Under the pieces are notes generated by a model, which was not told the origin of the DNA, did no database searches, and saw only the letters and a list, made by a program, of their open reading frames with translations. Below are positions 1 through 6,748 of a stretch of 12,145 nucleotides of DNA, one piece after another. The position numbers and the translations under genes were made by a program. Source of the DNA: UBA2040 sp965660955. GTDB taxonomy: Bacteria; Bacteroidota; Bacteroidia; Flavobacteriales_D; Crocinitomicaceae. How positions within the stretch are numbered: the stretch's first letter is position 1; the number at the start of each line of letters is the position of its first letter. The stretch covers positions 1-12,145 of the forward strand of contig CBFIBY010000076.1 of assembly GCA_965660955.1 (NCBI GenBank), read 5' to 3'.

Positions 1-10
1 TGTCATGCTT

Positions 11-56
11 AAAAGATAATCCTAGGTGGGGCAACACGCCCCACCTACCTTCTTTT
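11..56 (+). terminator. Rho-independent terminator of an upstream gene
   Basis: A perfect 10-bp GC-rich stem (TAGGTGGGGC at 23-32, GCCCCACCTA at 38-47) closes a 5-base AACAC loop. Outside it, AAAAGA at 11-16 can pair with TCTTTT at 51-56, so the T-rich side follows the stem on the plus strand and an A-rich side precedes it. This is the form of an intrinsic terminator, and the A/T arms would let it work in both directions. It probably ends a gene lying left of the window; a frame reading V-M-L-K-R-stop at 2-19 could be that gene's end, but five codons are too few to support a call. Confidence 0.7.
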
Positions 57-113
57 ACTAAACCCTTATTACCTGTCTTTTACTATTGAAAGGCACAACA
101 AAAAGTATTATCT

Positions 114-2273
114 ATGAATTTAAAATTTACTATTGGTCGAACGACCTTATTTTTCATCTTTTTGCTTTCAACCTTTTGGGGTTGGACACAAACGACTTAT
201 ACCTTTACAAATGCCAGTGCCGCTGGTAAGACAGGTCCAACACAGGTTATGGTCGATGCAGAATATGCAGGTACAAATCTTCAAGGAAACGTAACGGTAA
301 CTGCTGGAATACAGTATTGGACAGTCCCAACAACAGGAAACTATAAAATTGAATGCTTTGGTGCACAGGGTTTCGGATCTTTTGGTGGTCGTGGTGCACA
401 AATTTCTGGTGAATTCAATCTTACAGCGGGCACTACGTTAAAAATTCTTGTTGGACAAAAAGCTCCACCGCCGGTAAGCAGCATGAATCAATACGCTGGA
501 GGAGGTGGTTCTTTCGTAACTTCAACAACCAATACACCTTATGTTATTGCTGGTGGTGGTGGTGGAAATCACGGAACATCTTTCGTTACAACGGCTGATG
601 CATCCATTACGAATAATGGTTTTGCTGGCGCCGCATCTAATTCAGGAGCTGGCGGAACGGCTGGTTCTGGAGGACTTGGTGCCTCAAGTGCTGATGCTGG
701 TGGTGGCCTCACTGGAAATGGAGGAGGAATCGGTGGTGGATTTTCTTTCACAAATGGCGGAGTCGGTGGAGCCGGAACAACTACTGGACATGGCGAAGGT
801 GGCTTTGGATGTGGCGGCGGAACGAGTAGCTGGGATAATTATCGTGCCGGTGGTGGCGGCGGTTATAGCGGCGGCGGTGGCGGCGGCGAAAATGGTCAAA
901 TCAATGCTCCAGCAGGCGGTGGCGGTGGTTCTTTCAATGGAGGAACTAACCCAATTGCAAATGCTGGTGTTCAAATTGGTGATGGACTGATCGTTATTAC
1001 TTCTCTTCAAACTTTTCCAAATGATGCTGGAATTTCTGGATTCTCTGGAGTAACGCCTCCATTTTGTAATGGACCGCTTCCAGTTTCAGCAATCGTCCAA
1101 AATTATGGAAATAACGTAGTTTCTCAAGTATCTGTTTTCTGGACAGTTAATGGTGTTGCTCAAACTCCAATTTCGGTTACTACTCCTATGGATACAATTG
1201 GTGGTGTTGGTTTAAGTTCACTGACCGTTTCTCTTGGAAACGCCATGGTTACTGGCCCTACAACCATCATAGCATGGACGGTCTCACCCAATGGATCTAG
1301 TGATACCCAAACATTTAATGATACGAACAGTTTCAATGTTTCGCCATTTGGAGTAAACGCGACCACTGCTTTCAACGTGAATTGTTTTGGTGACGCTGGA
1401 GGACTAATAACAACAACCACTGATAATGCCAGCGGCTCAGTCAGTTATTCATGGTCGGATGGCTCGACAGGTCAAAACTTAGTTGGGGCAACAGCAGGAA
1501 CGTATACAGTAACAGCAACAAATGGAAATTGCACTGATACAGCCAGTGCAACTATTACATCACCTCCGCAAATTACTGCGAATGATGCAACTGTTGATGT
1601 TTCATGTTTTGGTGGAAATGACGGGTCAAGCACCTTGTTCATTAGCGGAGGTACACCAAATTACTCCGTTAGTTGGCCAGGATTTGGCACCGGAGCAGCA
1701 ATAACTAATTTACCGGGTGGTACTCATGCGTATGTAATCACCGACGGAAATGGATGCCAAACTACGGATTCAATAACAGTAGGCGAACCATTAGAATTGA
1801 TTGCTACCTCAACAATTACGCAAGTGACTACTGGAAATAATGGGGCAATTGACGTAACTGTTACTGGAGGAACTCCAGTTTACACATATTTGTGGAGTCC
1901 AGGAAATCAAACGACGGAAGATATTTCAAGTTTGACACCAGGAACATATACTGTCACAGTCACAGATGGGAACGGCTGTATGACAGCACTGTCAAACACT
2001 GTACTTGATGTCGTTGGGTTGGACGAAACGGAAATTACATTTGGGTCAAAGGTTTATCCTAACCCAAGCAATGAGCGTTTCACTATTGAAACAACTAACG
2101 CACCGGATGCTATTACAATTGAGGTATTCGACCTATTAGGCAAAAGAATTCAGTTGATTGAAAATGCTAACACAAAAACAAACATCTATCTAAAAGAACG
2201 TGAAGGTGTTTATCTGATTAAAGTTACCAGCGGTAACGAGTCTTACATTAAGCGTGTGATATTGCAAAAATAA
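114..2273 (+). CDS. T9SS-secreted surface protein with ALK-type glycine-rich domain and SprB repeats
   Basis: This 719-residue protein is probably exported by Sec and then sent through the type IX secretion system to the cell surface, where it may act as an adhesin or matrix component. A signal peptide spans about residues 1-26 (hydrophobic FFIFLL core, cleavage near WTQ). Residues 66-297 resemble the Gly_rich family that includes the extracellular glycine-rich domain of ALK/LTK receptors: a beta-strand start (YWTVP, 68-72; GAQG, 83-86) followed by many Gly runs such as 246-258. Residues 302-412 look like an Ig/CARDB-like domain, 416-630 hold three SprB-type repeats, and 641-719 form a type A sorting domain (YPNP at 648-651, DLLGKR at 673-678, KRVILQK at the end). 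The start is ATG, just before the signal peptide. A TACTATTG element at 81-88 matches the TAnnTTTG promoter motif at all but one position. The gene stands alone between two terminators. The ligand is unknown. Confidence 0.88.
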   Translation: MNLKFTIGRTTLFFIFLLSTFWGWTQTTYTFTNASAAGKTGPTQVMVDAEYAGTNLQGNVTVTAGIQYWTVPTTGNYKIECFGAQGFGSFGGRGAQISGEFNLTAGTTLKILVGQKAPPPVSSMNQYAGGGGSFVTSTTNTPYVIAGGGGGNHGTSFVTTADASITNNGFAGAASNSGAGGTAGSGGLGASSADAGGGLTGNGGGIGGGFSFTNGGVGGAGTTTGHGEGGFGCGGGTSSWDNYRAGGGGGYSGGGGGGENGQINAPAGGGGGSFNGGTNPIANAGVQIGDGLIVITSLQTFPNDAGISGFSGVTPPFCNGPLPVSAIVQNYGNNVVSQVSVFWTVNGVAQTPISVTTPMDTIGGVGLSSLTVSLGNAMVTGPTTIIAWTVSPNGSSDTQTFNDTNSFNVSPFGVNATTAFNVNCFGDAGGLITTTTDNASGSVSYSWSDGSTGQNLVGATAGTYTVTATNGNCTDTASATITSPPQITANDATVDVSCFGGNDGSSTLFISGGTPNYSVSWPGFGTGAAITNLPGGTHAYVITDGNGCQTTDSITVGEPLELIATSTITQVTTGNNGAIDVTVTGGTPVYTYLWSPGNQTTEDISSLTPGTYTVTVTDGNGCMTALSNTVLDVVGLDETEITFGSKVYPNPSNERFTIETTNAPDAITIEVFDLLGKRIQLIENANTKTNIYLKEREGVYLIKVTSGNESYIKRVILQK
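786..938 (+). repeat. Glycine-codon-rich low-complexity tract
   Basis: This is the densest part of the glycine-rich domain (about residues 225-275). GGN codons run in clusters, with GGC much more frequent here than in the rest of the gene, which mostly uses GGT and GGA. The tract produces a local GC peak and long open frames in the other reading frames. The repetition is imperfect, and the encoded pattern (glycine runs broken by Tyr, Ser, Phe and Asn) is constrained like a folded glycine-rich domain and not like a simple triplet expansion. Confidence 0.7.
1359..2003 (+). repeat. Three SprB-type protein repeats
   Basis: Three units of about 70 residues (416-485, 487-560, 562-630) share the SprB pattern: an N-terminal strand, the first two units with a Cys-Phe-Gly motif (424-426 and 498-500), a central Y-x-W or Y-x-V-x-W strand (YSW 445-447, YSVSW 517-521, YLW 592-594), and an ending close to G-T-Y-T-V-T followed by a Gly-Asn-Cys or Gly-Asn-Gly-Cys turn. 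The third unit lacks the first Cys. DNA identity between units is low, so the duplications are old. In Flavobacterium johnsoniae such repeats occur in SprB, the mobile gliding adhesin; presence here does not prove gliding. Confidence 0.8.
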
Positions 2274-2289
2274 AACCTATTATCAAACC

Positions 2290-2325
2290 AAGGCCTGCGC
2301 AATAATTGTGTAGGCCTTTTTATTT
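2290..2325 (+). terminator. Rho-independent terminator of the surface-protein gene
   Basis: Bases 2290-2302 pair with 2306-2318 over 13 positions, including two G-T wobbles, around a 3-base TAA loop. The 3' arm runs into a T-rich tail (TTTTTATTTT, about 2317-2326). It lies 17 bases after the stop codon of the plus-strand surface-protein gene. The wobble pairs favour function on the plus-strand transcript. Confidence 0.85.
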
Positions 2326-2461
2326 TCACTTCGGTCGTTAGCCAACAATACCCGCTTAAATTATTTTGAAAGCACCAACCCTCCATACATTTTAGTCGTT
2401 TTCACAACGGATTGCGAATGAGAAAACAATTCATAATACCACCACACAAAATAAAGTAAAC

Positions 2462-2493
2462 AAAAAAAAGGCGAATTCTTTCGAATCCGCCTT
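2462..2493 (-). terminator. Rho-independent terminator of the cold-shock gene
   Basis: On the minus strand the RNA would form an 11-bp stem (AAGGCGGATTC with GAATTCGCCTT, one G-U wobble) closed by a GAAA tetraloop, followed by eight U residues (2469 down to 2462). On the plus strand the wobble becomes an A-C mismatch, so the structure favours minus-strand transcripts. It lies 24 bases past the stop codon of the cold-shock gene. Confidence 0.85.
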
Positions 2494-2517
2494 CAAATAT
2501 GTATTGTCTAAGATTAA

Positions 2518-2967
2518 TTATGAAATAATCTTCACTTTTACTGCATTCATTCCTTTTGGACCGCGCTCCAATTCAAAAGTCACTTTATCGTTTTCACGAA
2601 CTTCGTCTATCAAACCATTCACATGGAAGAAATAACTTTCTTGCGTTCTTAAATCCTTGATAAATCCATATCCTTTAGAATCGTTGTAAAACGCAACTTT
2701 TCCTTCTGGAGCCCCCATGTCTTCCTCTTCTTCACGAGCTGGAACTCCCAAAACGATATCATCTGGATCAATTTCAACTTTCTTTGTGATTTCTGGTGGA
2801 GTATCTACTATGTTCCCATTTTCATCCAAATAGGCCATCATATTTTCGAGACCTCCTCCGGCTGAATTTTCTTTTCTCTCCTCTTTTTTGAGAAGTTTAT
2901 CCTGTCGTTTTTTTAAACGCTTCTTCTCTTTTTCTTTCTTACTGTAGGTTTCTTGTGATTTACCCAT
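2518..2967 (-). CDS. Cold-shock-domain protein with basic N-terminal extension
   Basis: A 149-residue predicted RNA-binding cytoplasmic protein. Residues 87-149 form a cold-shock domain with RNP1 (KGYGFI, 98-103) and RNP2 (YFFHV, 112-116), ending in the conserved GPKGMNAVKV stretch. Residues 1-35 are very rich in Lys, Arg and Glu and probably form a charged helix or coil that adds RNA contacts; residues 40-85 form an acidic linker. Free-standing Csp proteins are about 70 residues, so this is the long form common in Bacteroidota. Relative to E. coli CspA-type domains, the usual Trp of the KWFN motif is Phe93 and the last Phe of RNP2 is Val116. The gene has its own predicted promoter and a strong terminator, so it is probably transcribed alone. 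Family assignment is firm; its role as RNA chaperone is inferred. Confidence 0.92.
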   Translation of the reverse strand: MGKSQETYSKKEKEKKRLKKRQDKLLKKEERKENSAGGGLENMMAYLDENGNIVDTPPEITKKVEIDPDDIVLGVPAREEEEDMGAPEGKVAFYNDSKGYGFIKDLRTQESYFFHVNGLIDEVRENDKVTFELERGPKGMNAVKVKIIS

Positions 2968-3041
2968 TGATACTTTTAAATGTTTTTTTATTCTTTATTG
3001 GAAATTTAGTTTAAAACTATTTCAAACCCTATTTCTCTTTG

Positions 3042-3049
3042 CAAAGATA
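3042..3049 (-). promoter_or_regulatory. Predicted -7 element of the cold-shock gene
   Basis: Read on the minus strand the sequence is TATCTTTG followed by C, an exact match to the Bacteroidota TAnnTTTG -7 consensus. Transcription would begin near 3035 and leave a leader of roughly 65-70 bases before the ATG at 2967. No clear TTTG -33 box is seen at the expected distance. A 12-bp palindrome (3036-3047) overlaps the element. Confidence 0.55.
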
Positions 3050-3111
3050 AGGTTTTTCTATGAATATCCTTTTAGACTCTTTCTATTCCCATTTCTGATT
3101 AAATCTACGTT

Positions 3112-4002
3112 CTAATCCATCTCTTCGTCATCGACCTCAACTTCGGGATTTAGCTTCTTGGTCCAGTATGAATTCAAAAGGGCAACAATTTTTCGGGATG
3201 TATTGTTGAAATATCGCTTGGTACGATATCCGCTCACCCAAACGATACCATTGATTGAATTGGTTAAAAATACTTCATCAGCACTTAGTAAATTCTGAGG
3301 CACAATAGGACTTTCATACACTTTCATTCCATTCTCCAAAGCTAAATTAATCACTTGCATACGCATAGTTCCTGCCAAACACGCTACATCCAATCCAGGT
3401 GTATAGAGCACTCCGTTGCTGACGATAAACAAATTCGAATTAGAACTTTCGATTATTTCCATATCCATATTTGTAATCAACAAATCACCAAGAGCTCTTT
3501 CTTTGGCTTGAATACCTGCCAAAACATAAATCAAACCGTTTTTCACCTTAAAATTGGATAGAATATTCTTCGACTTTCGAATATCCGTGTAAATATCAAC
3601 CTCCAATCCTTTCGAATTCAATTCAAAATCATTTGTTTTAATCGGTTTTATGTCAATCGTAAATGTAGCCTCATTGGATTCTGGTGTATACGTTCCTCCT
3701 GTAGCTCTATCCAGACAAATTCGCACTCTTCCCCCTCCTACTATACCTGATTTATCGCGTAGTTCCTTTATTCGCTGAAGGAAATACTCTTCACTATAAC
3801 TTTCTGGAATGGTCATTTTTATTGCTAATGCTCCCTCGATCATCCGTGAATAATGATTTTCAAAATTGATGACATGACCATCAAAAATACGTATGGTTTC
3901 AAAAACACCGTCACCATAGAGGTAACCGCGATTGTTCGGGTTGACTCCATTTTCATCAGACGGAACTATTTTACCGTTAATGTTTGCATAAAGAGTTGAC
4001 AT
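3112..4002 (-). CDS. Class IV PLP-dependent aminotransferase/lyase
   Basis: A 296-residue fold-type IV PLP enzyme, the family that contains branched-chain aminotransferase, D-amino acid aminotransferase and aminodeoxychorismate lyase (PabC, folate synthesis). The early RGYLYGDGVFET block (25-36) is characteristic. Lys152 (in NFKVKN) is the likely Schiff-base lysine, Glu185 in the ESSNSNLF stretch should contact the PLP ring nitrogen, and GTMR (211-214) should bind the phosphate. The GTMR form is closer to the GIMR of PabC than to the GITR of branched-chain enzymes, but this does not settle the substrate. The C-terminus is unusually acidic (VEVDDEEMD). The ATG lies 4 bases after the stop codon of the rhomboid gene, so the two are probably cotranscribed. 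I give no symbol because pabC, dat and ilvE remain possible. Confidence 0.85.
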   Translation of the reverse strand: MSTLYANINGKIVPSDENGVNPNNRGYLYGDGVFETIRIFDGHVINFENHYSRMIEGALAIKMTIPESYSEEYFLQRIKELRDKSGIVGGGRVRICLDRATGGTYTPESNEATFTIDIKPIKTNDFELNSKGLEVDIYTDIRKSKNILSNFKVKNGLIYVLAGIQAKERALGDLLITNMDMEIIESSNSNLFIVSNGVLYTPGLDVACLAGTMRMQVINLALENGMKVYESPIVPQNLLSADEVFLTNSINGIVWVSGYRTKRYFNNTSRKIVALLNSYWTKKLNPEVEVDDEEMD

Positions 4003-4006
4003 GGAA

Positions 4007-4627
4007 CTAGGAGATAAATTGGTTTATAAAGTTGCTACCCTTCTCAGGATTAATCACTAAGATATAAATAATCCCCAAAATTGCCCCACCCAAATGGGCA
4101 TCATGTGCGATTCCGGTGTTACCTCTTTTGTCCATATAAATCTCATACGCTAAATAAAACAAGCCAAACCAATAAGCTTTAAATGGAATTGGAATAAAGA
4201 TGAATTGGAGCTCCATATCAGGTCGCCAAAGAATGGCAGCGAAAATCACAGCTGAAACTGCGCCTGAAGCACCCAAGCTACGGTAAGCTTGATTATCCTG
4301 ATGTCGCAAATATGGAATAAGTGTTGCAAAAAGAGCTCCAATAAAGTAAATGGATATGAAATGAATCTCACCTTTTAAAAAACCGTAATCATATATCAAA
4401 TGTGATTCTAATACTTGGCCAAGAAAGTAAAGGGAAACCATATTAAAAATCATATGGGCCATATCCGCATGAATGAATATGTGACTCAATATCCTGTAGG
4501 ATTCTCGATTGTGTTTCACTAAATACGGTGAATACATCCATTTTTCCTTTTGCGCGTTGTCATTCATTGCTTTCAATGAAATTAAAACAGTAGCGACCAT
4601 TATTATGGTCAAAGCGGAAATTGACAT
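4007..4627 (-). CDS. Rhomboid family intramembrane serine protease
   Basis: A 206-residue polytopic membrane protein that should cleave transmembrane substrates within the inner membrane. The catalytic serine is Ser121 in the GASG motif (119-122) and the catalytic histidine is His178 in AHLGG (177-181); the HxxxN motif in helix 2 is His58 to Asn62. Hydrophobic segments lie at about 3-18, 50-70, 89-106, 118-134, 140-161 and 176-192, consistent with the six-helix bacterial core without an added domain. All key residues are present, so it is likely active. Its substrate is unknown. It is the first gene of a probable two-gene minus-strand operon with the class IV PLP enzyme and is divergent from rpe, sharing a 110-base spacer. 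Confidence 0.92.
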   Translation of the reverse strand: MSISALTIIMVATVLISLKAMNDNAQKEKWMYSPYLVKHNRESYRILSHIFIHADMAHMIFNMVSLYFLGQVLESHLIYDYGFLKGEIHFISIYFIGALFATLIPYLRHQDNQAYRSLGASGAVSAVIFAAILWRPDMELQFIFIPIPFKAYWFGLFYLAYEIYMDKRGNTGIAHDAHLGGAILGIIYILVINPEKGSNFINQFIS

Positions 4628-4657
4628 AGTTGTAAAATTTTCATTAAAAATACGATT

Positions 4658-4686
4658 TCTATATACACAATCTATGAACTTGTCAA
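4658..4686 (-). promoter_or_regulatory. Possible promoter of the rhomboid operon
   Basis: On the minus strand TTGACA (4686-4681) and TATAGA (4663-4658) are separated by exactly 17 bases, a sigma-70 arrangement of the E. coli kind, about 30 bases before the rhomboid ATG. Bacteroidota housekeeping promoters normally use TTTG and TAnnTTTG, so this may be coincidence in an AT-rich spacer. No better candidate is visible for this operon. Confidence 0.3.
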
Positions 4687-4737
4687 CAAATCAAGTCCGA
4701 TCCATGGCAAATAATTAGTTTTACTAAAAAAAACGAT

Positions 4738-5388
4738 ATGTCAGTAATAATTGCCCCTTCGGTCCTTTCGTGTGATTTTGCGAATGTTCAGCGAGATGTT
4801 GAAATGATAAACAATTCAGAAGCAGATTGGTTTCACGTGGACGTTATGGATGGTGTTTTTGTTCCGAATATCAGTTTTGGATTTCCGGTAATAAAAGCTA
4901 TAAAAAAACACGCTAAGAAACCATTAGACGTTCACATAATGATCGAAAATCCAGATGATTATGTAACTCAATTTAAAGAAGCAGGTGCTGATATTTTAAC
5001 GGTTCATTTCGAAGCTTGCCGACACCTTCATCGCACAATTCAAAGTATTAAAGCAAGTGGTATGCAAGCAGGCGTAGCTTTGAATCCTCATACCAATATC
5101 GACCTTCTTGAAGATGTTATTAATGATTTGGACTTAGTGCTGATTATGTCCGTCAATCCAGGTTTTGGTGGACAGAAATTCATCGAAAATGCGGTTCAAA
5201 AAGTCGAAAAACTTGCCAAATTGATACAGAAAAAAGGAGCAAACACGAAAATAGAAGTGGATGGCGGTGTTAATCTTGAAACAGGCAAACGCTTGGTTGA
5301 AGCGGGCGCCAACGCTTTAGTTGCAGGAAGTTTCGTTTTTGGTTCTGACAACCCTACAGAAACTATTTCAGACTTAAAAAAACTCTAG
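4738..5388 (+). CDS. rpe: Ribulose-phosphate 3-epimerase
   Basis: Interconverts D-ribulose 5-phosphate and D-xylulose 5-phosphate in the pentose phosphate pathway, in the cytoplasm. The 216-residue length is usual for this TIM-barrel enzyme. Visible signature elements are the N-terminal APSVLSCDF (6-14), the HVDVMDG block (33-39) with metal ligand His33 and catalytic Asp35, His66 in DVHIMI, the MSVNPGFGGQ phosphate loop (137-146), and catalytic Asp175 in EVDGG (173-177). Nothing is missing. The ATG precedes the conserved N-terminus by the expected few residues. The gene is divergent from the rhomboid operon and followed by a 157-base spacer, so it is likely transcribed alone. Assignment is firm. 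Confidence 0.98.
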   Translation: MSVIIAPSVLSCDFANVQRDVEMINNSEADWFHVDVMDGVFVPNISFGFPVIKAIKKHAKKPLDVHIMIENPDDYVTQFKEAGADILTVHFEACRHLHRTIQSIKASGMQAGVALNPHTNIDLLEDVINDLDLVLIMSVNPGFGGQKFIENAVQKVEKLAKLIQKKGANTKIEVDGGVNLETGKRLVEAGANALVAGSFVFGSDNPTETISDLKKL

Positions 5389-5389
5389 T

Positions 5390-5418
5390 TTCGTTTTTAT
5401 GGTGGGCTGATAAACGAA
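5390..5418 (+). terminator. Weak candidate terminator after rpe
   Basis: Bases from 5390 (TTCGTTTTTAT) can pair with ATAAACGAA at 5410-5418, with a 2-base bulge and a 9-base loop, followed by a T-containing stretch (TCTTTGTTT). The stem is AT-rich and short, so this is much weaker than the other terminators in the window. Confidence 0.3.
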
Positions 5419-5500
5419 TCTTTGTTTGCAACATTCTCAATTTTTCTTCGTTTTTTCAATTAATTGACAGAAATTTGTGACGATAACGACTTTTAGGCGT

Positions 5501-5508
5501 TATTCTTG
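5501..5508 (+). promoter_or_regulatory. Candidate -7 element for the basic-tailed secreted protein
   Basis: TATTCTTG matches TAnnTTTG at all but one position and lies 37 bases before the chosen ATG at 5546. A TTTG at 5474-5477 upstream is 23 bases away, somewhat longer than usual. Its place inside the possible longer GTG frame from 5477 argues for the downstream ATG. Confidence 0.4.
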
Positions 5509-5545
5509 CATACACTTGACAAATACAGCTAACAACTCAACAAAA

Positions 5546-6688
5546 ATGAAAAACCTGACGGTTCTTTTTTTATTGCTTTTAATCGCATTCATGGGCATTT
5601 CCCAGGAAAGCACTTCCTTATCAGATGCAGAAAATGAACTAGAAGCATTGTTGACTTCACTTAGAAATGCCGAAAACAATTCCGAGAAAAAAGCGAGAAA
5701 CCTAGCTTTCAAAACGAAATTAGAAGAAGTTCTCAAAATGGAGGGAGCAATTCGCTATCCCTTCTCAAGACTCACAACCGTTGGTTTTATTGATTCACCA
5801 GACAATAACGTGCGTGTTATCAACTGGAACATTGAACAAGACGATCATTCACAAAAGTATTGCTGTTTTATACTTCGAAAGGACGATAGGAAAAAAGAAG
5901 TCGTTCTTCATGAGTTGACGAAAGGAAATGACGTGATGCCTTTACGTCCAACCGAAATTCTTCCGGCAAATCAATGGTACGGAGCTCTTTATTATCAAAT
6001 CATTCCCTTTGAAAAAGGAAATCGACAAATGTACGCGCTTCTTGGATGGGATGGCCTCGGTCCAACGTCTAACATGAAATTGATTGATGTATTGTACTTC
6101 TCTGGAAATCAAGCAAAACTAGGAAGTCCAGTATTTCGAGTTGGAAGTCAGACTTTTAAACGCTTGTTTTATGAACATTCTGAAAAAGCAACCATGTCCT
6201 TGCGTTACGACAAGAAGTACGATAGAATACTATTCGATCACCTGTCACCTGAAAGCCCCAATTTAGAAGGACATTACTCCTACTACGTTCCAGATCTTTC
6301 CTATGACGCTTTTATTCTGAAAAATGGTCGATGGTATTTAAAGGAAGATGTCATTGCCGTTAATTCCAAAACAGAAGAAAAAATTGAAATCGCAGTACTT
6401 GATAAGGATGGCAACATCGAATTAGACTCCTTAGGCCAACCTACGAAAAAACAAAAGATCAAGAACAAATGGATAAACCCGTCAAATCCGGATGCCCCAG
6501 CTGGTGGAAACAATCATGAAGCGGCACTTCCAGAAGAAGGAGATCAGGGTGAAAACAAAGAACCAACAAAACCGAAAAAAGAGCGAAGAAAATGGTTTAA
6601 GAAAAAGGACAAACGCGACCCAAGTAATCTGTATCCTTATAACGACTTAAAAAAACCTAAAAAGAAAAGAAAAAGACGAAATCAATAA
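5546..6688 (+). CDS. Secreted protein of unknown function with lysine/arginine-rich tail
   Basis: I do not recognise a named family. The frame is open from a GTG at 5477, but ATG at 5546 is preferred because it directly precedes a clean signal peptide (Met-Lys, LFLLLLIAF core, cleavage near ISQ at 18-20), giving 380 residues. Residues 24-66 look like a charged helical segment. Residues 67-270 hold a globular region rich in Tyr, Trp and Phe (for example YYQIIPF 149-155, LGWDG 166-170, YSYYVPD 244-250). Residues 311-337 are Gly/Asp/Glu-rich, and the last 43 residues contain 21 Lys or Arg. No lipobox, T9SS domain or membrane anchor is visible, so it is probably periplasmic. The basic tail could bind nucleic acid, anionic lipid or cell-wall polymer; this is inference only. 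Confidence 0.75.
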   Translation: MKNLTVLFLLLLIAFMGISQESTSLSDAENELEALLTSLRNAENNSEKKARNLAFKTKLEEVLKMEGAIRYPFSRLTTVGFIDSPDNNVRVINWNIEQDDHSQKYCCFILRKDDRKKEVVLHELTKGNDVMPLRPTEILPANQWYGALYYQIIPFEKGNRQMYALLGWDGLGPTSNMKLIDVLYFSGNQAKLGSPVFRVGSQTFKRLFYEHSEKATMSLRYDKKYDRILFDHLSPESPNLEGHYSYYVPDLSYDAFILKNGRWYLKEDVIAVNSKTEEKIEIAVLDKDGNIELDSLGQPTKKQKIKNKWINPSNPDAPAGGNNHEAALPEEGDQGENKEPTKPKKERRKWFKKKDKRDPSNLYPYNDLKKPKKKRKRRNQ

Positions 6689-6740
6689 TTCACTGTTCAA
6701 TTCTTTTCTTCACGCTAAAAAGGAGTTTCATAGCTTTTGT

Positions 6741-6748
6741 TATATTTG
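6741..6748 (+). promoter_or_regulatory. Predicted -7 element for the usp-cvfB pair
   Basis: TATATTTG is an exact match to TAnnTTTG and lies 21 bases before the ATG at 6770, putting transcription start near 6755. No matching TTTG -33 box is seen. Because the element falls inside the possible upstream extension that begins at a TTG (6737), it supports 6770 as the real start. Confidence 0.6.

Noticed and set aside
541..1010. Open frames on both strands inside the glycine-rich region
   Set aside because: They are by-products of GGN repeats: reading GGT/GGC-rich DNA in other frames or on the other strand gives Val/Ala/Leu-, Pro- or Thr/Ala-rich frames without stops. They show no domain and lie wholly inside a well-supported gene.
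2326..2461. Possible small gene or RNA between the two terminators
   Set aside because: No open frame with a start context is visible, and the only extra structure is a 4-bp hairpin near CGTTTTCACAACG. I see nothing supportable here.
5477..5545. Longer GTG start for the basic-tailed secreted protein
   Set aside because: It would place 23 polar residues before the signal peptide and would include the candidate promoter element at 5501-5508. The ATG at 5546 gives a normal signal peptide.
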